Assembly: GCA_964568355.1 (NCBI GenBank)
Contig: CAZMRK010000777.1
Location: forward strand, 1-10,914
DNA from: JAJPJX01 sp964568355
Lineage (GTDB): Bacteria; Acidobacteriota; Terriglobia; Bryobacterales; Bryobacteraceae
Reading direction: 5' to 3'
Length of the DNA stretch: 10,914 nt
Below are positions 5,768 through 10,914 of this stretch, piece after piece. The notes beneath the pieces are model-generated. The model ran no database searches. It saw only the letters and a list, made by a program, of their open reading frames with translations, and was not told the DNA's origin. A program made the position numbers and the translations under genes. Position 1 is the first letter of the stretch. Every line of letters begins with the position of its first letter.

Positions 5768-7003
5768 GTGCCCGGCCACTTCGAATACTTCGTCGCCAAG
5801 CGCTATCTGCGGGCCAGGCGCAAGGAAGTCGTGATCTCGGTCATCACCGTCATCTCGGTAATCGGCGTGGCTGCCGGTGTCATGGCGCTGATCGTGGCGC
5901 TGGCGATCAACAACGGCTTTCATAACACACTGCAGCGCAATCTTCTGGGCGCCATGGCCGATATCAGCGTGCAGGCCAAGGGCACCGAGGGCATCGAAAA
6001 CTGGGAGGATCTGGCGAAAAAGATCGCCCAGGTGCCCCACGTAACCGGCGTCTCGCCGACCCTTTACTCACCCATCTTCCTCTCCGGCCCGCTGCAATCC
6101 AAAGGCGCCTTTTTAAAGGGTGTGAATCTCCAGGCGGAACTGCGAATCAGCGACGCGCTGCGCCGCCTCAAGCAAGGATCCACGGCCGGACTCGAACCGG
6201 TCGAGGGCCAGTTGCCGGGCATCATCCTGGGCTCCCGGCTGGCCGAAGATATCGGGATGCCGGTCAACAGCCGTGTCAGCCTGGTGAGCCCGCAGGGCGA
6301 ATTGACGCCCATCGGCGTTCGGCCCAACATTCGCTCGTTTCGGGTCATCGGCATCTTCGAGTCCGGCTTTTTCGAGATCGACGATTCCTGGTGTTTCACG
6401 TCCCTGCCGTCCGCCCAGGATGCCCTGTCCCTGCGGGACGTGATCAATCAGATCGAGATCAAGACCGACAATCTGGACCGCGTCGCGTCCATCTCCGCCG
6501 CGGTGCAGAAAGTCATCGGAGACAAGTACATTGCCACCACGTGGCTGGAACGCAACCGCCAATTGATGGGTGCGCTCAAGATGGAGCGCGTGGTGACGGT
6601 CGTGACCATCGGCCTGATCGAACTGGTGGCCGCCCTCAATATTCTGATCACCCTCATCATGATGGTGATGGAGAAGTATCGCGACATCGGCATCCTGGCT
6701 TCCATGGGCGCCTCGCGCCGGCAGATCCGCAACATCTTCGTGGTGCAGGGCGTCATGATCGGACTGGTAGGTACGGCCATCGGCCTCGCGGTCGGCTATG
6801 GCCTGTGTTACTTCGCGGATACATACCGCTGGATTCGCCTCGACGAAACCGTCTATTCGCTCAGCTTTGTGCCCTTCGAGCCGCGCTGGATCGACGGAAT
6901 TTGGGTCGCCGGAGCCGCCATCCTGGTAAGTTTTCTAGCCACGCTCTATCCCGCCCGCGCCGCCACCAGAATCTCTCCGGCAGAAGTGCTGCGCTACGAA
7001 TAG
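5768..7003 (+). CDS. lolC: LolC/LolE-type lipoprotein-releasing ABC transporter permease
   Basis: Predicted 411-residue inner-membrane permease of the LolC/LolE (FtsX/MacB) family. With ATPase LolD, this family extracts mature lipoproteins from the inner membrane for passage to the outer membrane. Topology fits: TM1 at about 22-47, a large periplasmic domain (about 50-270), then TM2 (275-300), TM3 (323-348) and TM4 (375-396). The cytoplasmic loop EKYRDIGILASMGASRRQI (302-320) is the typical coupling segment, and the C-terminus YPARAATRISPAEVLRYE is family-typical. The GTG start is 3 nt after the lysS stop, with GAGG within the end of lysS as a likely ribosome-binding site. No lolD follows; the next gene is convergent, so the ATPase must be encoded elsewhere. 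LolC versus LolE cannot be separated here, so the symbol is approximate. Confidence 0.9.
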   Translation: MPGHFEYFVAKRYLRARRKEVVISVITVISVIGVAAGVMALIVALAINNGFHNTLQRNLLGAMADISVQAKGTEGIENWEDLAKKIAQVPHVTGVSPTLYSPIFLSGPLQSKGAFLKGVNLQAELRISDALRRLKQGSTAGLEPVEGQLPGIILGSRLAEDIGMPVNSRVSLVSPQGELTPIGVRPNIRSFRVIGIFESGFFEIDDSWCFTSLPSAQDALSLRDVINQIEIKTDNLDRVASISAAVQKVIGDKYIATTWLERNRQLMGALKMERVVTVVTIGLIELVAALNILITLIMMVMEKYRDIGILASMGASRRQIRNIFVVQGVMIGLVGTAIGLAVGYGLCYFADTYRWIRLDETVYSLSFVPFEPRWIDGIWVAGAAILVSFLATLYPARAATRISPAEVLRYE

Positions 7004-7020
7004 CTGTGGCACCCATCGTG

Positions 7021-7080
7021 ACCGGCCCGCGCACACCACTACCCCGCCGCGCACATTGTTACCGAGCCGCGACGGTAAGG
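7021..7080 (+). repeat. Three degenerate 20-bp tandem units in a convergent intergenic gap
   Basis: Three consecutive 20-bp blocks start ACCGGCCCGCGCACA (7021), ACCCCGCCGCGCACA (7041) and ACCGAGCCGCGACGG (7061). They share ACC, then CCGCG at the same offset; the first two share CCGCGCACA exactly. The third block includes a 6-bp hairpin, TTACCG/CGGTAA at 7059-7078 with an 8-nt loop, followed by GAGCGGTCAGCGGTC. There is no T-tract, so it is not a standard terminator, although it lies between two convergent genes. It may be a copy of a dispersed intergenic element. Confidence 0.45.
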
Positions 7081-7093
7081 GAGCGGTCAGCGG

Positions 7094-7792
7094 TCAATAC
7101 AACATCCCCATCTGCAACTCAGTCAAATCATGGAGCAGAAGATCCGGCCCAAGCGCCTGCAACTCCTCTTTCGCGGACAAACCCGTCGCCACGGCAATGG
7201 ATTTCACCCGATTGGCCTTGGCCGCATGGATATCGCTCGGAGCATCGCCGATCATCGCGACCGGCGCGCTCTTCGAGATCCAGCCCGCCGCCCGCGCCTG
7301 GCGCATCGCGTTGCGCACCAGGCCCGTGCGGTCCCGGGCTGTTTCCGCAAAGGCGCCAAAGCGGAAATACTTCTTGAGTCCGGCCTTCTCCAGCTTCTTC
7401 CAGCCGATCCGGGTCAGATTGCCGGTCACCAGGCCCAGCAGCAGCCCTTCGCCATGGATCCGTTCGAGCACCTCGGGCACCCCGGGGCAGGTGCGGTCGA
7501 GCAGGTCCGGCACCCGCCGTACGTAGAGATTCTGCGCCCGGACCACGATCTCCGGCATGGCTTGCCGGATGAGCGAGGGCGGTGCTCCGGCCGCCTGCAT
7601 CATCTGCGCGAGGATATCCGGGTCCAGCATCCCGTGGACCGGAATGCCGTCGGTCGTAGTTTCGAGCCCGGTTACGCGGCGCACGGCGTCCTCCAGCACC
7701 TGGCGATGGTGCGGTCCGGCCCGGCGCACCAAAGTGCCGTCGATATCGAACAAAACCAGGGCTGGAGCTTGACCACGCCTGTGGATGCTCAC
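7094..7792 (-). CDS. HAD-superfamily hydrolase, phosphoglycolate-phosphatase-like
   Basis: Predicted 232-residue haloacid dehalogenase-superfamily phosphatase, probably cytoplasmic. Motif I is LFDIDGTL with nucleophile D16 and general acid/base D18. A helical cap follows (about 22-100). Motif II is VTGN with T123, and motif IV is GDAPSD (182-187) with D183 and D187. No canonical motif III lysine is obvious before motif IV; an arginine near 154-160 probably fills that place. The layout resembles Gph-type phosphatases, but the substrate is not determined. The GTG start overlaps the dehydrogenase stop as GTGA, with GGAAGGA about 6 nt upstream, so translation is likely coupled. The frame stays open further upstream into the dehydrogenase gene, but that extension is arginine-rich and lacks any domain, so the short form is taken. 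It is the last gene of the peptidase-dehydrogenase-phosphatase unit. Confidence 0.9.
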   Translation of the reverse strand: MSIHRRGQAPALVLFDIDGTLVRRAGPHHRQVLEDAVRRVTGLETTTDGIPVHGMLDPDILAQMMQAAGAPPSLIRQAMPEIVVRAQNLYVRRVPDLLDRTCPGVPEVLERIHGEGLLLGLVTGNLTRIGWKKLEKAGLKKYFRFGAFAETARDRTGLVRNAMRQARAAGWISKSAPVAMIGDAPSDIHAAKANRVKSIAVATGLSAKEELQALGPDLLLHDLTELQMGMLY

Positions 7793-8829
7793 ACCCCGTC
7801 CTTCCACCGCGCCAGTTTCTTCTGAAATCCCGCCCGTTCCACCACCTCGCGGTTCACGATGCCTCCGGGCAATTCGCCGCGTGCCAGGGACAAAACACTC
7901 CCACAAGCCTCCATGCCGTTGTCGTGCATCACCTCCTCCGTCCAGCCTAGCGCATGCGGCGTCACGATTACGTTTTCCATGGCAAGCAGGGGATCGTCGA
8001 GTGGCGGAGGCTCCACTGGAAATACGTCCAGACCCGCGCCCGCGATCCGGCCCTCCCGCAGGGCCGCGCGCAAAGCGTCGTAATCGACAATCGGTCCGCG
8101 AGCCGTGTTGACGAAGTAAGCGGAGGGTTTCATGCTCGCAAACTGCGGCGCGCCGATCATTCCTCGCGTCTCGGCGTTCAGCAGGCAGTTGATGCTGACA
8201 ACATCGCTCTCGCGGAAGACCGTCTCCTGGTCCACCAGTTCCACCCCCAGGTGCGCCACCTCGTCCTGGCGTACGTAAGGATCGCAGGCGATCAGGCGCG
8301 CGAAGCCCAGCGGGCGGGCCAGGCGGAACAACTCCCGCCCGATGTTGCCGCATCCTACCGATCCGAGCACATGGCCGGGAATATCGCGCCCCAGTTTCGT
8401 CAGGTCGCCCCGCCACCCTCCGGCACGCGTCAGGCGGTCCAGCCGGAACAGGCCCTTGAGCAGGGCGAAAATCATGGTCAGGATGGCCTCGGCCACGGGG
8501 CGGCGTACTCCGGCGGGCGTGATGGTCAGGGCAATATCGGCCTCGGTCAGCGCATCCACGTCGATCATGTCGTAGCCCACGCCCCAGCGCGCCACCAGGG
8601 CCAGGCGGTCTACACCGCGCAGGCTTTCCGGCCTGATCTTGAGCGCAATCGAACAGATGGCGTCGAACTGGTTGAGCGCCTCCGCGGTGGCCAGTTTTCC
8701 CGGCTGTGGCGGCATCGGGCCGAACTCGATGCCGGAGCCGCGCATTTGTTCCTCCAGGACGCGCTCGAATTTTCCCTTCGCGTCGACATAAAAATCCGGG
8801 CTCATGCCCATGCGGAATGCGGATTTCAT
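7789..8829 (-). CDS. D-isomer-specific 2-hydroxyacid dehydrogenase, NAD-dependent
   Basis: Predicted 346-residue dehydrogenase that would interconvert a D-2-hydroxy acid and the 2-keto acid using NAD(H). The substrate-binding lobe includes the loop RWGVGYDMIDVDA (81-93). The nucleotide-binding fold shows GxGxxG at G159-G164 (VGCGNIG). The following acidic residue D183, at the end of the second strand, favours NAD over NADP. The catalytic triad is present: R244 in NTARG, E273 in FPVEP and H292 in TPHALG. It is of the phosphoglycerate/hydroxypyruvate dehydrogenase type, without the C-terminal ACT domain of long SerA proteins; the true substrate is not identifiable. The ATG at 8829 overlaps the upstream peptidase stop as ATGA, and its own stop overlaps the phosphatase GTG, so it is the middle gene of a coupled three-gene unit. 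Confidence 0.93.
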   Translation of the reverse strand: MKSAFRMGMSPDFYVDAKGKFERVLEEQMRGSGIEFGPMPPQPGKLATAEALNQFDAICSIALKIRPESLRGVDRLALVARWGVGYDMIDVDALTEADIALTITPAGVRRPVAEAILTMIFALLKGLFRLDRLTRAGGWRGDLTKLGRDIPGHVLGSVGCGNIGRELFRLARPLGFARLIACDPYVRQDEVAHLGVELVDQETVFRESDVVSINCLLNAETRGMIGAPQFASMKPSAYFVNTARGPIVDYDALRAALREGRIAGAGLDVFPVEPPPLDDPLLAMENVIVTPHALGWTEEVMHDNGMEACGSVLSLARGELPGGIVNREVVERAGFQKKLARWKDGV

Positions 8830-10914
8830 AGCGGTTGTGCGGATGCCAGATAGACGGAGTTGAGCAGAAATTTGAAGGTAGCGAACGGCTGTCCGCGGAA
8901 CTGCGGGCGGAACCCGAACAGTACTACGCGGCCGCGCCCATAACGCGCTTCGAGCAGTGCGTGCTTTCCTTCCACCACGCGAGCGCCGGCGAGCCAGCCG
9001 CTGGCCAGCAGATCGCGCGAGGCGAAGCGCGCCACGGATCGGATCTCGCGCCCGTTCTTGTTGAAGGCCGCCCCCAGTGTGATGTCGAAGGCCGAACCGC
9101 CCGTCGAGAGGGCAACGGTCTCCCGGGGCATGCCGAAGGCCAGCGGCTGATTCGGATCTACCTCCAGCCGCAGCAGCGAGCCCGGGCAGGAGAACTCGCC
9201 GGGAGCCGGAGCAAGCACATTGCGGATCGCCAGCGGGAAAAACTGCATCGGCAGCCCCGCCGCTTCGTCGAACGCCACCAGCGTGCCGCCGTCGCGCACA
9301 AATCGCTCCAGGCGGGCCAGTCCCGCGGCGCCGATGCCGCCGCTGTACTCGGGGCGCTGCACCACTACCTCCGCCCCCTGGCCTTCGCCACTCCGCAAGC
9401 CGTTCAAAATCGTGGCGGAAGGTGCGGCCGGCAGCACGATGGCGTCGAATCTCGTCCGCAGGTCATCCTGCCCGAAATCGGCATTGTGGATCACCGTGTA
9501 GGGAACCTTGTAGTGGTCGAAGACCCATTCCGTCCAGCCTTCATCCGCATTCGCCACCCAGGACTGGTAAAGCGCCACGCGCGGCCGGTGCAACTGGTAG
9601 ATGGCTTTCGCCGGAGTCGCGGCAGCCATGGTCACCGTGATTCCGAACTGGCGCGCGAAGTTTTGCACCCGGGCATCGTTCTCGATATAAGGGCTTTCCA
9701 CCTCCACCGACCCATCCGAGGCCCAACGCACCGTCTCGTCGCGATCCAGGAAGAAGGCGGTTGCCAGGAAGGAATTGTTCTCGCGATGATCCAGCAGGAC
9801 CACCGGGCCGCGCCCGCGCGCCGCGCCCTCCGGCCGGAACTCGTTCACCGGTTTCAGGTCCACCTCGAAAGGCTCCTCCACCCGGTCGAAGGACACGCCC
9901 ATTTGCAGGCTCATGGTCCAGCCGGCGATGTCATAGGGCCTTCTGCCGATCGCGGGATATTTCTGCGGCTCCAGCAAGTCCATCAGGTAGGGCCGGAAGG
10001 GCTGCGCGGCACGGAGCACGAACGTGCCCGCCGGATACTCCGCCCGGCCTGCCCGGAACGGCGCGCGCGCCCGCTCGATCCGGATGCCCGCCAGCGCCAG
10101 CCGCTCCATCATCTCGTACGCCGTGGGCCGGTCCCACTGTTCGGCCGCGAGCACGTAAGCATACGGCTTTCCCTTCGCCCCGGCGTCGATTGAGGCGCGC
10201 GCCATCTGCCAGCTCTTTAGTAGAAAATCCGCGCGCCGGTCCGCGGCTTCGTGCAGAATGGCGAAGTCGGCGGTCAGCATGTAGTCGATGGCATCCCGTA
10301 GCGTCCATCTGCCCGGCCGCCAGGGCTGCGAGTAAAATACCGAAGGCTCGCGGGTGGGCATGCCGTTGCCGAAGACCTGCGGGATCTCGCTCTCGCGGTA
10401 GGTCCGCGGCGTGGCGTAGGAATTCGCCGCCGTTTCGGTGAGAATCCCGTGCATATTGTGAAACGCCGGCACGGACCGCAGCCCGCCGTTCCACCACGCA
10501 TCGAAGCCCCAATAGGAGAGCACGCCCGGCTTGTTCTCCCGGGCGAACCGCTCCTTCATCGCCATGCCGATGCGATGGATCCCCTCCACCACGGCAGCCG
10601 GAATGTTCGGATTCAGCGGCTCGGCATAAGGCGGTATGAAGATGCGGGCAGGGAAGGGAGGCGCCTGGTGCTGATTGTAGACAATCTGCGGAAACCACTC
10701 CTGGAACAACAGCCTGGTGGCCGCGCGCGTCTCCTCCAGGTTCAGCATGAACCAGTCCCGGTTGTTGTCGTGCCCGGCATACTTCTGGTAGAGCCAGGGC
10801 AGCGGGGCGCTCTCGTACGGCGTGCCCGCATTCCGCCGATACCAGTGAGCCACCCAGTCCAGCCCGTCCGGGTTGATCACCGGCACCTGCATGAGGATCA
10901 CGTTGCGCCGGATC
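8826..10914 (-). CDS. M14-family zinc metallopeptidase with C-terminal GATase-like domain, N-terminus missing
   Basis: The frame is open to the right edge, and the upstream codons continue the same strand (RRNVILMQVPVINPDG), so the true start and the first zinc ligands (HxxE) lie outside the window. Numbering here starts at the first GTG, 10901. PVINPDG (7-13) and AGHDNNRDW (42-50) are characteristic of M14 carboxypeptidase-like proteins. YNQHQ (75-79) supplies the likely third zinc ligand H78, and GILTETAAN (152-160) supplies the probable catalytic glutamate E156. About 430-560 looks like a class I glutamine-amidotransferase-like fold (RVALYQSWVANADEGW, FDAIVLP, LERFVRDGGTLVAFDE). I find only one cysteine in the visible part (C572), outside that domain, so it should not act as an amidotransferase. 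The protein is probably exported, but the leader is off the window. It reads into the dehydrogenase with a 4-nt overlap. Confidence 0.88.
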   Translation of the reverse strand, partial: IRRNVILMQVPVINPDGLDWVAHWYRRNAGTPYESAPLPWLYQKYAGHDNNRDWFMLNLEETRAATRLLFQEWFPQIVYNQHQAPPFPARIFIPPYAEPLNPNIPAAVVEGIHRIGMAMKERFARENKPGVLSYWGFDAWWNGGLRSVPAFHNMHGILTETAANSYATPRTYRESEIPQVFGNGMPTREPSVFYSQPWRPGRWTLRDAIDYMLTADFAILHEAADRRADFLLKSWQMARASIDAGAKGKPYAYVLAAEQWDRPTAYEMMERLALAGIRIERARAPFRAGRAEYPAGTFVLRAAQPFRPYLMDLLEPQKYPAIGRRPYDIAGWTMSLQMGVSFDRVEEPFEVDLKPVNEFRPEGAARGRGPVVLLDHRENNSFLATAFFLDRDETVRWASDGSVEVESPYIENDARVQNFARQFGITVTMAAATPAKAIYQLHRPRVALYQSWVANADEGWTEWVFDHYKVPYTVIHNADFGQDDLRTRFDAIVLPAAPSATILNGLRSGEGQGAEVVVQRPEYSGGIGAAGLARLERFVRDGGTLVAFDEAAGLPMQFFPLAIRNVLAPAPGEFSCPGSLLRLEVDPNQPLAFGMPRETVALSTGGSAFDITLGAAFNKNGREIRSVARFASRDLLASGWLAGARVVEGKHALLEARYGRGRVVLFGFRPQFRGQPFATFKFLLNSVYLASAQPL

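Noticed and set aside
4508..6040. 510-residue minus-strand ORF opposite lysS and the permease start
   Set aside because: It is antisense to clearly real genes with strong motifs and resembles no known family; it is a high-GC shadow frame.
7793..8416. N-terminal extension of the HAD phosphatase to give a 440-residue fusion protein
   Set aside because: This stretch is the dehydrogenase gene read in another frame. It is rich in Arg and Gly with no domain, whereas the GTG at 7792 has a ribosome-binding site and the usual stop-start overlap.
8835..10193. 452-residue plus-strand ORF opposite the peptidase
   Set aside because: It lies antisense to a gene with M14 motifs, has no domain of its own and has shadow-type composition.
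1..10914. CRISPR array, integrase, transposase, toxin-antitoxin or phage module
   Set aside because: There are no regularly spaced long repeats, no recombinase or transposase motifs, and no small gene pair of that kind; all long genes are accounted for by metabolic, envelope and translation families.

Overview
The window is a high-GC, gene-dense bacterial chromosomal segment. The gene content suggests an acidobacterium of the Solibacter/Bryobacter type: a Gfo/Idh/MocA oxidoreductase with a Tat-like leader, a bactofilin followed by a methyltransferase-like protein, lysS coupled to a LolC/E-type permease, and a large M14-type peptidase. This assignment is inferred from gene content and protein style; no marker such as rRNA is present.

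Layout, left to right. (1) On the minus strand, a short partial ORF runs off the left edge (1-44). It is preceded in transcription order by a Gfo/Idh/MocA oxidoreductase (106-1281) and, upstream of that, a tyrosine phenol-lyase (1334-2725). The order is lyase, oxidoreductase, partial ORF, probably one transcription unit, with a perfect -10 box just ahead of the lyase. (2) A 133-bp, relatively AT-rich divergent intergenic region (2726-2858) separates this unit from a plus-strand group: bactofilin (2859-3431), a degenerate class I methyltransferase-like protein (3461-4174), lysyl-tRNA synthetase (4259-5764, with its own -10 box) and a LolC/LolE-type permease (5768-7003). (3) A 90-bp convergent gap (7004-7093) holds three degenerate 20-bp units and a short hairpin. 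(4) A second minus-strand unit is read from the right edge: a partial M14-family metallopeptidase (8826-10914), a D-2-hydroxyacid dehydrogenase (7789-8829) and a HAD-family phosphatase (7094-7792). Adjacent genes in this unit overlap by 4 nt, so translational coupling is likely.

How the genes work together: lysS and the permease are housekeeping functions (translation; outer-membrane lipoprotein sorting, although the partner ATPase LolD is not beside it). Bactofilin and its neighbour probably serve cell-envelope or cytoskeletal roles. The lyase would split tyrosine into phenol, pyruvate and ammonia; its link to the Gfo/Idh/MocA gene is only positional. The peptidase-dehydrogenase-phosphatase unit has no obvious single pathway.

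I see no CRISPR array, integrase, transposase, phage gene, tRNA or rRNA, and nothing that amounts to a clear new defence or mobile system. The most interesting items are the tyrosine phenol-lyase with one aromatic-pocket substitution, a 17-bp tandem duplication that duplicates a start codon and creates an overlapping upstream ORF, and the tightly overlapped peptidase operon.
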